The notes: generated by a model not told the origin, from the sequence alone. 64,000 nt of DNA from an uncultured Prevotella sp. (GCA_900315525.1 OMZO01000010.1:1-64000), one strand, 5' to 3'; positions 55,988 through 64,000 are shown, counted from the stretch's first letter. Program-made: numbers and translations.

Positions 55988-57316
55988 ATGCCACGTAATC
56001 TCTTTTTCGTTGATAGCATTTACAGACCTGGGGTCTGGGATTCTGAGGGTGAGAGCCGTCAGGAGAAGGATGGGGATGTATTTGTTTCACTGATACCAAC
56101 TGAAGGGGATAATGGTGAGGGCCAAAGTGTAGTGCCATTTGTGGTATCCTTAAAGTCTCATCAACTTCAGATGAAACATAGGAAAGGGGAGATTCAAGAA
56201 GGCTGGTATGTTTATTTCACGCCTGATAATCCTTACGAAGGCAGAGTGTTTTCCTATGGGAATCAGACCGAATATGCTCAGAATCAGAAGAAGCGTTCTG
56301 CAGAACTGCGTAGAGCTTTACTGCAGAATAGTACGCTAGAAGGAGGTGAAACATGGTCAGAGGATACACTGCATGATTATGAATACGGTTCTGATGTCAT
56401 ATCTTATCATGTCAATGTAGGCCACGGCAATTGTAGCTTTATTCTTATTCTGAATAGACAAGGGTACGATCTGTGGGCTGTTGACTGTTCTCGATTTGAG
56501 AGAGCCTTTGGGCAAACGAAATGGGTTGATCATAAAGACCAGATAGACAGGTGTCTTAAAGAGATATCCTATTGCATAGCAAAGCTTAAAGGAATAAAAA
56601 TATCTAGGGCAAATCTTCGAATAAGCCGTTTCTTCCTCACCCATACCCATCACGATCATTATAATGGCATAGAATATCTTCAGAGTGAAGGCTATATAGA
56701 TAGTGATACAAAGTTCTATCTCAATATTCATTATGAGTGTGCAAGCTCTCTGATGAACAGAATACTGGAAAGAATTAAAAATGGAGGAAACAAGATAGTA
56801 GAGCCCATTGCCAGTAATGGTTCTGATATCATAGAGATTCTTCACCCTGAATGTAGAATAGTTCGTAGTCACTTGTCAAAGATTACAGATACCCCCAAGC
56901 CTCGTATTGTTAGCAAGGTGAACAACTCTTCCATAGTATATCGAATCAATCTAGGAATGAGCTCTATGACTTTTCCTGGTGATCTGGAGCAGGCAGGATT
57001 TGATGTGATGATAAGAAATGGGAATCAGCCTATCTGTTGTGACACGGATTATTATGTGATTTCCCATCATGGTAGTGCCAATGGACATCCCAAATATATT
57101 CCTGGGCATAAGCGTCTTCATCGTAGGCGTCTTGGATGCTTGCGTAATGCCATAATAATGGGGCGCAATGGAGCTTATTCTGGCATATATGACTCTAAGG
57201 TGATAAATTGTTTCGATATGTTTACAAGTATTGTATATACAGAGAAAGACGACAATTTCCAGTCAATTGATGCTTTTGGCCTCCTTTGGAGATATGGCGA
57301 GATCAGATATTTGTAG
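55988..57316 (+). CDS. metallo-beta-lactamase-fold hydrolase
   Basis: 442 aa. The N-terminal 110 residues are a separate domain (FFVDSIYRPGVWDSEGE, EGWYVYFTPDNP). From about 130 an MBL fold: HVNVGHGNCSFILI, the metal motif HTHHDH (219-224), FPGDLEQAG with the bridging Asp, and ISHHGSANGHP. The VGHGNC...D and SHHGS motifs place it with ComEC-like and related hydrolases acting on nucleic acids or phosphodiesters rather than beta-lactams. Similar proteins occur with defence genes. Substrate unknown. Followed by a hairpin and then nagB. Confidence 0.78.
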   Translation: MPRNLFFVDSIYRPGVWDSEGESRQEKDGDVFVSLIPTEGDNGEGQSVVPFVVSLKSHQLQMKHRKGEIQEGWYVYFTPDNPYEGRVFSYGNQTEYAQNQKKRSAELRRALLQNSTLEGGETWSEDTLHDYEYGSDVISYHVNVGHGNCSFILILNRQGYDLWAVDCSRFERAFGQTKWVDHKDQIDRCLKEISYCIAKLKGIKISRANLRISRFFLTHTHHDHYNGIEYLQSEGYIDSDTKFYLNIHYECASSLMNRILERIKNGGNKIVEPIASNGSDIIEILHPECRIVRSHLSKITDTPKPRIVSKVNNSSIVYRINLGMSSMTFPGDLEQAGFDVMIRNGNQPICCDTDYYVISHHGSANGHPKYIPGHKRLHRRRLGCLRNAIIMGRNGAYSGIYDSKVINCFDMFTSIVYTEKDDNFQSIDAFGLLWRYGEIRYL

Positions 57317-57335
57317 TATATAGTATAACCCCAAA

Positions 57336-57385
57336 CTCCGTAGGAAACCCCCTGTTTTAGCTTTTTAGTGGCAGGTCCTCCGGAG
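57336..57385 (+). terminator. hairpin before nagB
   Basis: Stem CTCCG-t-AGGA/TCCT-c-CGGAG with an inner CCTG/CAGG and a long loop, followed by AAAACAATTTTTT. It lies 19 nt after the MBL stop and 35 nt before the nagB ATG. It may end the accessory unit or be a leader element of nagB. Confidence 0.6.
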
Positions 57386-57420
57386 AAAACAATTTTTTAA
57401 TAACATAAAAAAGCAAAAAC

Positions 57421-58215
57421 ATGCGATTAATTATTGAACCCGACTACGAAAAGATGTCGAAGTGGGCTGCAAACTATGTAGCCAAGTGTATTAACGAAGC
57501 AAAGCCCACGGCAGAGAAGCCGTTTAAGCTCGGCTGTCCTACGGGAAGCTCCCCTCTGGGCATGTACCGAGAGCTGATTGCTCTGAACAAGGCTGGTAAG
57601 GTGTCGTTCCAAAATGTGATTACGTTCAACATGGACGAGTATGTGAACCTGCCCGAGGATCATCCCGAGAGCTACCACAGCTTCATGTGGAACAACTTCT
57701 TCAGCCACATCGACATCAAGAAGGAGAATGTACATATCCTCAATGGCAATGCCAAGGATCTGAAGGCAGAGTGCGAGAACTATGAGAAAGCTATAAAGGC
57801 AGCAGGCGGTATTGACCTGTTCATGGGCGGCATTGGTCCCGATGGCCATATCGCCTTTAATGAGCCAGGCTCCAGCCTTACAAGCCGTACCCGCCAGAAG
57901 ACATTGACTACCGATACCATCATCGCCAACTGTCGTTTCTTCGACAATGATGTCAATCAGGTCCCCAAGACCGCTCTGACTGTTGGTGTTGGCACAGTGA
58001 TGGATGCCAAGCAAGTGATGATTATGGTGAATGGCCACAACAAGGCCCGCGCCCTCCGCCATGGAGTAGAAGAACCTGTCAACCACATGTGGACGATCAG
58101 CTGTTTACAGCAGCATCCCCATGCCATCATCGTCTGCGACGAAGATGCAACAGACGAACTAAAGCACGGCACCTACAAGTATTTCAAGGATATAGAGAAG
58201 GATAATCTTCTGTAA
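57421..58215 (+). CDS. nagB: glucosamine-6-phosphate deaminase
   Basis: 264 aa. Converts glucosamine-6-phosphate to fructose-6-phosphate and ammonium. Motifs: [15 protein letters not shown] (phosphate binding), [13 protein letters not shown] with the catalytic Asp, and [18 protein letters not shown] with the catalytic His/Glu region; the C-terminal lid [12 protein letters not shown] is present. Length typical (about 265 aa). It is GC-richer than its neighbours on both sides, so it looks like a core gene trapped between accessory blocks. It may balance amino-sugar supply for polysaccharide synthesis, but that is inference. Confidence 0.96.
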   Translation: MRLIIEPDYEKMSKWAANYVAKCINEAKPTAEKPFKLGCPTGSSPLGMYRELIALNKAGKVSFQNVITFNMDEYVNLPEDHPESYHSFMWNNFFSHIDIKKENVHILNGNAKDLKAECENYEKAIKAAGGIDLFMGGIGPDGHIAFNEPGSSLTSRTRQKTLTTDTIIANCRFFDNDVNQVPKTALTVGVGTVMDAKQVMIMVNGHNKARALRHGVEEPVNHMWTISCLQQHPHAIIVCDEDATDELKHGTYKYFKDIEKDNLL

Positions 58216-58227
58216 GAAACAAAGGTC

Positions 58228-58278
58228 TCTGGCAGCACAGGTGGAACAAATGTTCGCAGTTCGATACTGCCTGCCAGA
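58228..58278 (+). ncRNA. tRNA-like hairpin (acceptor and T-arm only)
   Basis: TCTGGCAG (58228-58235) pairs with CTGCCAGA (58271-58278). Next to it is a perfect T-arm, GCAG-TTCGATA-CTGC (58256-58270), with the T-loop form TTCRAnn. The middle part (19 nt) is too short for D and anticodon arms. It may be a tRNA remnant, an attachment-site relic or a tRNA-mimic RNA. Confidence 0.4.
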
Positions 58279-58301
58279 ACAATAGATTATCCACTGAAGA
58301 T

Positions 58302-58361
58302 ATGAAACAATTCAAAAATAATGGGAAGCTGAAGCTGAACTCATTGCCCAAGAGGTATTAG
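58302..58361 (+). CDS. possible 19-codon leader ORF
   Basis: ATG to TAG, 19 codons, strongly basic (MKQFKNNGKLKLNSLPKRY). The KLKLNSL segment resembles the leader start of Bacteroidetes rSAM-type RiPP precursors (KLKLNxLS), but there is no GG end or core and no modifying enzyme nearby. It may be a leader peptide, a broken precursor or chance. Coding status is uncertain. Confidence 0.2.
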   Translation: MKQFKNNGKLKLNSLPKRY

Positions 58362-58681
58362 GTTAAAAACGTATAAAAACAACAAAATCCAATTACCTTA
58401 TGATTTCTCAGAACCCCAGCAAATGCTGGGGCTAAGGCTTATGGCAAAAAGGGGGTGGATGCTTACATTCGCTCTATGCGAAAAATAAAAATAGTTAAAT
58501 CTTAGTGAAATCCAGAAATGGCGGGCTTCTCGCAACGGTCACTGTTCCCGAAGGGAGGTAAAGTAATGCCAGCCCTAAGGGGGAGCGTACACTTATAGAC
58601 GCTTACATAAATAGCTCTAATAAGAATAACAAACTCGTATCAAGGACCCTCTTTTGCTCTTTTTTTAAAAAAAGTGTAGTT
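58362..58681 (+). promoter_or_regulatory. leader of the polysaccharide operon
   Basis: 320 nt before the wzy-like gene without a clear gene. It contains CCCCAGC/GCTGGGG (about 58414-58432), a purine-rich run, GTTCCCGAAGGGAGG (about 58545-58560), GGCGGGCTTC and matching GCCAGCCC further on, and GCGT...ACGC pairs near 58587-58602. No TAnnTTTG promoter is seen. It probably belongs to a transcript started upstream; UpxY control is a possibility. Confidence 0.4.
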
Positions 58682-60022
58682 ATGATGCACCCTAAACTGA
58701 ATCGGAAATTGAATAGTAACAAAGACAATATAGTAAGGATATATCTTGTATATTTTGTAATTGTAACATTATATCTATTATTATTGATAGGTAATTATCC
58801 TTATTTAAATTTTCATCTTGTCGTGTTCTCATTGTCATTCTACTATATAGGATATGTGGCTATCAATGAGCTTGTTAACGTTGGCTTGATTTCCATCAAA
58901 TTCATTTTCAATGTCTTTGGATTTTTATATACGAATTATCATATTATAGAATTGGTAGTTGATAAAACAATAATCAACGAATATTATTATTATGGGATGG
59001 AGTTATCCTATCTTGCTATGTTTAGTTTCAATACGGCATACTCTCTCACTAAATGTTCAACATTAGAACATCACATTAGGAGAAAACTTGATGTTGGGAA
59101 ATTCAACTATGGTCTTTTAGTTATACTGATATTGAGTGTTGCTGCCTTTTATTATGTCGTTGTTCAAGGCATTGGGATCTTAAATTATTTCTTAGTATCA
59201 AGAGCAGAAAGGTCATTAATGCGAGCAGATTATTCATTTCTAACATTTTATTCTATAACGTTACCTATGATATCAACCCTCAGCTTGTTTATTTATATGC
59301 AGTATAGAAAGAAGTTGAATCTGTTGTTGTTTTTTATGGCATTTTTACTAACGATTTTAAATTCTGTTCTAACAGCATCAAGAGCCGATATGTTTTCTGC
59401 AGTTCTACCTGTTATTGTGATTCTTAACTACAATAAAATTCTATCTAACAAAATTACTATTATCATTGGAGCTGCAGGTTTTGTTTTATTTGGAGTTTGG
59501 AAAAGTCTTTATAATAGTGAAATAGAAACTCAATATGGTGAGTTTTCTACGTGGTATGAAATTTGCAAGAACGTTCTCTCGCATCCCCAGAGTTATTCTC
59601 TTGCATATTATCCAGGTAAGTCATACCTAGATACTTTATTAAATTTGGTCGTGCCAGTAACAGGTATAGAACCGCTCTCAAGATGGTATTTGCGAACTTT
59701 CGAACCTTTAGTTTATCAGGCAGGAGGTGGAAGAGGATTTTCTTCTGTACTAGAAGCTTTTTTGAATTTCAATGTTTTCGGAGTCATAAGCATTTATGTT
59801 TTATATGGTATTATTGCTAAGAAGATTTTTCCAAAGTCTGAAATGACGATGATAATAAATCTATTGGCAATAGTTTCTATAAATATGTTGTTTAGATCAG
59901 AAAGTTATGCTTTTTGGAAGAATATGTTATGGTTAAGAATTTATCCAATTCTATTACTCTATTATTTTGCGTCAAGAAAAATAGTTTTTAAGTCTAGGTC
60001 TAATACATATGAGTGTTCGTAA
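58682..60022 (+). CDS. Wzy-type polysaccharide polymerase
   Basis: 446 aa, about 11-12 membrane segments with large periplasmic loops (for example around SLYNSEIETQYGEFSTWYEI). The pattern fits oligosaccharide-repeat-unit polymerases (O-antigen polymerase family), which join lipid-linked repeat units at the periplasmic face. The family has little sequence conservation, so the call rests on topology and the neighbouring flippase and glycosyltransferase. Very AT-rich compared with core genes, as is usual for such loci. An ATG three bases on (58685) is an alternative. It overlaps the flippase gene by 14 nt. Confidence 0.78.
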   Translation: MMHPKLNRKLNSNKDNIVRIYLVYFVIVTLYLLLLIGNYPYLNFHLVVFSLSFYYIGYVAINELVNVGLISIKFIFNVFGFLYTNYHIIELVVDKTIINEYYYYGMELSYLAMFSFNTAYSLTKCSTLEHHIRRKLDVGKFNYGLLVILILSVAAFYYVVVQGIGILNYFLVSRAERSLMRADYSFLTFYSITLPMISTLSLFIYMQYRKKLNLLLFFMAFLLTILNSVLTASRADMFSAVLPVIVILNYNKILSNKITIIIGAAGFVLFGVWKSLYNSEIETQYGEFSTWYEICKNVLSHPQSYSLAYYPGKSYLDTLLNLVVPVTGIEPLSRWYLRTFEPLVYQAGGGRGFSSVLEAFLNFNVFGVISIYVLYGIIAKKIFPKSEMTMIINLLAIVSINMLFRSESYAFWKNMLWLRIYPILLLYYFASRKIVFKSRSNTYECS

Positions 60023-61535
60023 CGGAGTAATTAAGAGTTCCATCACTATAGTCTTTTTTTACTTTTTTGCCAAGGTCCTTTCGTTCTTGGTGGAAATGAT
60101 AATAGCTTCAAAATATGGTGCCTGTTTTGAAACAGATGCCTATTATTTAACAGAAGGTACAGTTATGGCTATTTCTCCTCTTCTAACAATAGGTGTATGG
60201 AAGGTTTTTATGCCAGAATATAAAAGACTAATTGTAAAAAATCAAGAAAGTGATGCGGTAGAATTTACAGAAAGTATGCTTGCCTTCTTTTTAATGCTGT
60301 CAGTCCTCTTATCTCTTGTGTTCTTCTTGTTTCCGTCAATAATCTTGAACGTGTTTGCTCCAGGGTATAATGAAAAACAAGTGGAATATTCTTCCGATTT
60401 AATTAGGGTATTTTCTTTTATATTTGTTTTTGGTACTGTCACTATTTTTCCATCTGCAATTCTTCAGTCTAGAAGTCTTTTTTCTAAGTCGCAGCTAAAA
60501 GAAATTATTGTATTTCTTTTTCCCTTGATATATCTTCTTGTTTTCTCAGAATTTGGTCAAAAGGGGCTTGCTATAAGTCTATTAGTGGGACATATGATAG
60601 CAATGTTTGTTATGTATTATTATTTGTTACCATATTTTAAAATTAGTTTATCCCCAAAGATTACAATTCGTAAATATGGTAACATATTGAAATTATATCC
60701 TATAGCATGTATTAACGCAGTCCTACTCCAGTTGAATGCTGTTATTGACAAGATGTTTTCATCTACACTTGTTGTTGGCTCTATATCATTTATGAATTAT
60801 GGAGCAAAAGTCATAAACTTCTTTAATGGTATAATTTCAACCGCTATAAGTATGGCTTTATTTCCATATTTAGCTGAAATGATTGCAAAAAAAGAGGATG
60901 AAAGATTCCGCTCATTTTTTGTTGGAAGCATATCGATTTTGTGTGCAATTCTATTTCCTATGACATGTGTGCTTTCTCTCTTTTCTATAGATATAATTAG
61001 TATATTATTTGGACATGGCAAATTTTCCGGGGATGATATTCAAATTACATCGAAGATATTGTTTATTTATGGTATAGGTTTACCGGCAATGGGAATTACG
61101 ACAATAGTAAATGATATTTTTTATATAAATAAACAAGTGAAGATTTTGATGTACACTTCGGTAGTTAATATTATAAGTAATATTATATTAGATTTCCTGT
61201 TGATTGATAAATTGGGAGTTGTCGGGTTATGTATGGCAACAACAATATCTTTATATGTTTCTTTGCTAATCAAACTGTTTTATATGAGAGAAATAGTATC
61301 TGCAAACAGATTTCTTATAGGGAACATTATTTCAGTTATGGGTGCATGTGTTTTTAGTATGGGAACATTCTATTTCATAAAGAAATATATGGAAGAATAT
61401 TTTGTTGGATATTTTTATCACTTTATTTGCGGTGTAATTATTTTCTTTGCACTATATTTAGTAGTGCTTCAGTCAAATAAATATTATAGAACACAATGCA
61501 TGACAATTATTATGAATCTGAAAAAGAGAATTTGA
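60009..61535 (+). CDS. MurJ/Wzx-type lipid-linked oligosaccharide flippase
   Basis: 508 aa, about 14 membrane segments. N-terminal IASKYGACFETDAYYLTEGT, FAPGYNEKQ and LQLNAVIDKMFSSTL fit the MviN/MurJ branch of the MOP superfamily, here used for a polysaccharide repeat unit rather than lipid II, as judged by its locus. It should carry undecaprenyl-PP-linked units across the inner membrane. The usual core MurJ of the genome would be elsewhere. AT-rich; overlaps the next gene by 40 nt. Confidence 0.88.
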   Translation: MSVRNGVIKSSITIVFFYFFAKVLSFLVEMIIASKYGACFETDAYYLTEGTVMAISPLLTIGVWKVFMPEYKRLIVKNQESDAVEFTESMLAFFLMLSVLLSLVFFLFPSIILNVFAPGYNEKQVEYSSDLIRVFSFIFVFGTVTIFPSAILQSRSLFSKSQLKEIIVFLFPLIYLLVFSEFGQKGLAISLLVGHMIAMFVMYYYLLPYFKISLSPKITIRKYGNILKLYPIACINAVLLQLNAVIDKMFSSTLVVGSISFMNYGAKVINFFNGIISTAISMALFPYLAEMIAKKEDERFRSFFVGSISILCAILFPMTCVLSLFSIDIISILFGHGKFSGDDIQITSKILFIYGIGLPAMGITTIVNDIFYINKQVKILMYTSVVNIISNIILDFLLIDKLGVVGLCMATTISLYVSLLIKLFYMREIVSANRFLIGNIISVMGACVFSMGTFYFIKKYMEEYFVGYFYHFICGVIIFFALYLVVLQSNKYYRTQCMTIIMNLKKRI

Positions 61536-62065
61536 ATTTTATAGAAAGCATCAATGTTGATCGAAAATTAAATTCCACAAAGAGTTTTTTAATACTTGTC
61601 CTATATCGTACACAACATTTTGCATATGTTCGACATTATAGGGTGTTGAGAATGTTATTGGGGGGGGTGAAATCTTTAATATTTTTCCTGTTTGGTTTAG
61701 ACTCACAGATATCATACAAGTGCCAAATAGGCAATTATATTCGCCTACCACATTGTGCAATGGGAGTCGTTATATCTTCAAAAGCTAAGATAGGGAATCA
61801 TATAACGATATATCATAACACCACGATTGGGGTAAATGAGAACAAACCAGAAAATGAGAAAAAGGTAGTGATTAATGATTACTGTTATGTGTCCGTAGGA
61901 TGTAAAATTATAAATTGTACTATAGGCGAGAATTGTACATTAGCTCCCAATACTGTGGTTTATAAAGACCTCTCGCCCAACTCATTTTCTTATTCAGTCA
62001 ATAAGATTAGATTAAAAACAGATTATGAAAAAAAGAATAATGATAACGATTCTGGATTCAATTAA
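61496..62065 (+). CDS. hexapeptide-repeat O-acetyltransferase (serine-acetyltransferase-like)
   Basis: 189 aa. Left-handed beta-helix repeats near the C-terminus (IGNYIRLPHCAMGVVISSKAKIGNHITIYHNTTIG, IGENCTLAPNTVVYKD, cited in parts). The catalytic-type His lies in PHCAMG and IYHNTTIG. The N-terminus has a helical part (FAYVRHYRVLRML) and lacks the long CysE N-domain, so it is of the capsule-locus type that acetylates a sugar or amine. It begins 40 nt inside the flippase gene and overlaps the next by 41 nt. Confidence 0.84.
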   Translation: MHDNYYESEKENLNFIESINVDRKLNSTKSFLILVLYRTQHFAYVRHYRVLRMLLGGVKSLIFFLFGLDSQISYKCQIGNYIRLPHCAMGVVISSKAKIGNHITIYHNTTIGVNENKPENEKKVVINDYCYVSVGCKIINCTIGENCTLAPNTVVYKDLSPNSFSYSVNKIRLKTDYEKKNNDNDSGFN

Positions 62066-63143
62066 CCAGACGACAATGCCGTATAATGAATTTATATTAT
62101 ACAGGAATAAACATTATAAAGAAGAACAACAAGTTTTAATACTAACTGGTAATGAAATTGTCATCCCAGAATCTCAAATCCCAGATGATTTGATAATTTA
62201 TAAATGTGGTAAGAATCCATTTGTAATAAGGACAGCCTTAAAAGAAATAAAGAAAAAAGCAAAACAAGATAAGCAAGAGATTGTCATTCATTTACACAGC
62301 ATACGTGGTGCATTTTCTACCTTTTTGGCGATGATTGGGCTTGAATTAAGAAAATGTACTATTTATTCTATTCATAGCACATTTCCTGGATTTAGATTGC
62401 ACAATAAATTATTTTGTTTAATGAATGTTTTATTAGCAAACAATGTTACTTGTGTAAGTAATACATCGTATAGCCGATTTCCGTCTTTAGTGAAACGGTT
62501 GAAAGGAAAGAAAATGATTGCCCTTCAAAATGGTGTAAATGAAGAAAGAATAGATCATGTTGTTGTGAATTATAAAAGGCTAGAGAATGACTTTCTAAGG
62601 TTTGTATATGTTGCGAGATTGATACCTTTAAAGAATCATTCCTTTCTTGTTGATGTGTTAGCAGATTTACCAAGGGATTTAAAAGTGAAATTTGTTTTTA
62701 TTGGTTTGGAAGATTCAGAAAATAGAATCAGAAAATATGCAGTTGAAAAAAGTGTAATAGACAGAATAGAGTTTACTGGACTCGTTCCAAGAGAACAGGT
62801 TTATAATCATTTGTTCCAATCAGATGTTTATATTTCATCTTCAACATTAGAGGGTTTACCAATATCTGTCCTTGAAGGAATGTATTGCGGTTTGCCCGCC
62901 ATACTTTCGGATATACCCCAACATCGTGAAGTAGGTGAAAACTGTGATGCCGTTTCTATATTACCATTTATAATTAAGGAATGGGCAAAAAAAATAATAG
63001 AACTATATGATATGAAAAAAGATGAAAGACGTATGCTTGGTATTCGTGGCAGGAAGTATGTTGTAAATCATTTCTCTTTGAAACGGATGCACGAGAATTA
63101 TGATATTATTTATAGTGACATTAGAATCTCAAATGTAAAATGA
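62025..63143 (+). CDS. GT4-family glycosyltransferase
   Basis: 372 aa. GT-B fold, GT1/4 group: ARLIPLKNHSFLVDVLADL, IEFTGLVPREQVYNHLFQSDVYISSSTLEGLPISVLEGM with the E(x7)E motif (EGLPISVLE), and CGLPAILSDIPQHREVG. It adds one sugar from a nucleotide-sugar donor to the lipid-linked unit in the cytoplasm. Donor and linkage unknown. Only one glycosyltransferase is present so far in the operon, so more should follow after the window. Confidence 0.9.
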   Translation: MKKRIMITILDSINQTTMPYNEFILYRNKHYKEEQQVLILTGNEIVIPESQIPDDLIIYKCGKNPFVIRTALKEIKKKAKQDKQEIVIHLHSIRGAFSTFLAMIGLELRKCTIYSIHSTFPGFRLHNKLFCLMNVLLANNVTCVSNTSYSRFPSLVKRLKGKKMIALQNGVNEERIDHVVVNYKRLENDFLRFVYVARLIPLKNHSFLVDVLADLPRDLKVKFVFIGLEDSENRIRKYAVEKSVIDRIEFTGLVPREQVYNHLFQSDVYISSSTLEGLPISVLEGMYCGLPAILSDIPQHREVGENCDAVSILPFIIKEWAKKIIELYDMKKDERRMLGIRGRKYVVNHFSLKRMHENYDIIYSDIRISNVK

Positions 63144-63859
63144 CCTACAAAGAAATTTACGACATTGCGATGCCTGCGGCTAAGAGGAAAGAGGAACGAC
63201 TGAACATTTGGGTAACAATAGCAGTCAGACCACTATCTGTCTTGCTTATAAAACCGCTTATTGATAGTAAAATAATGCCTACAACGATTACAAAAATATC
63301 TGTTCTAGCCAGTGGCATAGGCTTTTGCTTTCTTGCATTGAGTCATTCACTTATGAATAGCTTAATTGGCTGGTTATTCTTTTTCATTTGGGCAGTATTA
63401 GACGGGGTAGATGGAAATCTGGCACGATGCACAAATCAGTGTTCCCCATTGGGTGACTTGTGGGATACCATGGGAGGCTATGCTGCAATGGTGTTGATGT
63501 ATTTTGGGGCTGGTATTGCTGCATATAATGATGTGAGTTTATATGACTATGCTAATGGCGCAAATTATCTCATTTTAGGTGGAGCAGCTGCCATAATGTC
63601 AATTTTTCCTCGCTTAGTGATGCATAAGAAAAAGTCTTCAAATATTGAGTCAAAAGCTGTTAAGGCTATTTCTGATAAACAAGGTTTTAGTTTAAGCAAG
63701 GTGATAGGCATGAACCTTGTTTCACCTTCAGGCGCAATGCAGCTTATTTTACTCGCTGCAATATTGACACATACATTGAATGTATTTATCGGAATATATA
63801 GCGTAATAAATCTTGGAATAATGGCTATAAGCCTAAGAGCGCTTTTAAAGGAAGAATAA
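63140..63859 (+). CDS. CDP-alcohol phosphatidyltransferase-family protein
   Basis: 239 aa, about six membrane segments. The family signature DxxDGxxAR(x8)GxxxDxxxD is present as D88-GV-D91-G-NL-AR then G105-DLW-D109, but the fourth Asp is Gly113 (DTMGG). Family members transfer a phospho-alcohol from CDP-activated donors. With a LicD gene next, it points to decoration of the polymer with phosphocholine, phosphoethanolamine or a related group. Loss of the fourth Asp may mean altered chemistry. Overlaps the glycosyltransferase gene by 4 nt. Confidence 0.85.
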   Translation: MTYKEIYDIAMPAAKRKEERLNIWVTIAVRPLSVLLIKPLIDSKIMPTTITKISVLASGIGFCFLALSHSLMNSLIGWLFFFIWAVLDGVDGNLARCTNQCSPLGDLWDTMGGYAAMVLMYFGAGIAAYNDVSLYDYANGANYLILGGAAAIMSIFPRLVMHKKKSSNIESKAVKAISDKQGFSLSKVIGMNLVSPSGAMQLILLAAILTHTLNVFIGIYSVINLGIMAISLRALLKEE

Positions 63860-63872
63860 AAAGGAAAGTAAC

Positions 63873-64000
63873 ATGTTAAATGAAGAACTAATAAAGGAAA
63901 ATCATCAAATTTGTTTAGAACTTCTTGACAAGTTTCTTGAGATTTGTGAAAAATATGATGTTGAATACTATTTAGCATTTGGAAGTTGTTTGGGAACGAT
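63873..64000 (+). CDS. LicD-family phosphotransferase, 5' part
   Basis: The first 42 codons only; the gene runs off the window. The sequence LELLDKFLEICEKYDVEYYLAFGSCLGT matches the LicD N-terminal pattern (LLxxFxxICEKxxIxYxLxxGTLLG), seen here in parts. LicD proteins transfer phosphocholine or similar groups from a CDP donor to a sugar. It starts 13 nt after the CDP-alcohol transferase gene, so the two are in the same operon and probably the same pathway. Confidence 0.78.
   Translation, partial: MLNEELIKENHQICLELLDKFLEICEKYDVEYYLAFGSCLGT

Noticed and set aside
47883-58681. Transposase, integrase or plasmid genes that would explain the insertion
   Set aside because: None was found; mobility of this block rests on repeats and composition only.

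Overview
The window looks like chromosome from a member of Bacteroidales, most probably Prevotellaceae (Prevotella/Segatella-like). The reasons are the repeated Bacteroidetes-type promoter (TTTG, about 20 nt, TAnnTTTG) in front of many genes, the near absence of Shine-Dalgarno sequences, Bacteroidetes families (DUF5683, DUF3316, DUF5020, OstA-like, UpxY) and the gene order parA-parB-DUF5683-mltD-rsh. Species cannot be read from the sequence alone.

Layout. 0-8 kb: 3' end of a 5S rRNA gene and its terminator, a membrane histidine kinase, then a tight operon (DUF177, rpmF, fabH, era, der, a small lipoprotein and two paralogous envelope proteins). 8-17 kb, minus strand: a secreted protein, an OmpA-like porin with a coiled-coil lipoprotein, tRNA-Leu, an S41 protease lipoprotein, DUF3316 and parC. 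17-20.2 kb: alaS and a MerR regulator. 20.2-27.4 kb, minus strand: a pectinesterase and the rsh/mltD/DUF5683/parB/parA cluster. 27.5-31.5 kb: surE, lpxB, a purine permease and a Tsx-like porin. 31.6-34.1 kb: MlaF/MlaE and, divergently, LptB. 34.2-47.7 kb: tig, clpP, clpX, recQ, guaB, two parvulin-type chaperones, an OstA/LptA-like protein and mutL, followed by tRNA-Val.

From tRNA-Val onward the character changes. At 47.9-50.3 kb an AAA-ATPase/PD-(D/E)XK gene sits between imperfect inverted repeats of about 64 bp, next to a duplicated 50-bp piece of the tRNA-Val downstream region and two kinds of 11-bp tandem repeat. At 50.35-51.4 kb a structured leader precedes an UpxY/NusG-like antiterminator, the usual first gene of a capsule locus. 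At 51.7-57.3 kb, in place of sugar genes, there are six AT-rich accessory genes without clear function: a 2-TM protein with a cytosolic domain, a small protein, a DUF4747-like protein with a 4-TM partner, and a coiled-coil protein with a metallo-beta-lactamase-fold partner. They resemble a defence cassette. nagB follows, then a 470-bp non-coding stretch with a tRNA-like hairpin.

58.7-64 kb: a very AT-rich polysaccharide operon with overlapping genes (Wzy-type polymerase, MurJ/Wzx-type flippase, hexapeptide acetyltransferase, GT4 glycosyltransferase, CDP-alcohol phosphotransferase and the start of a LicD gene). It implies a polymer carrying a phospho-alcohol or phospho-amine group. The window ends inside the LicD gene.

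The best candidates for something undescribed are the 51.7-57.3 kb cassette, the inverted-repeat-bounded ATPase unit, and the clpP promoter placed inside the loop of the upstream terminator.
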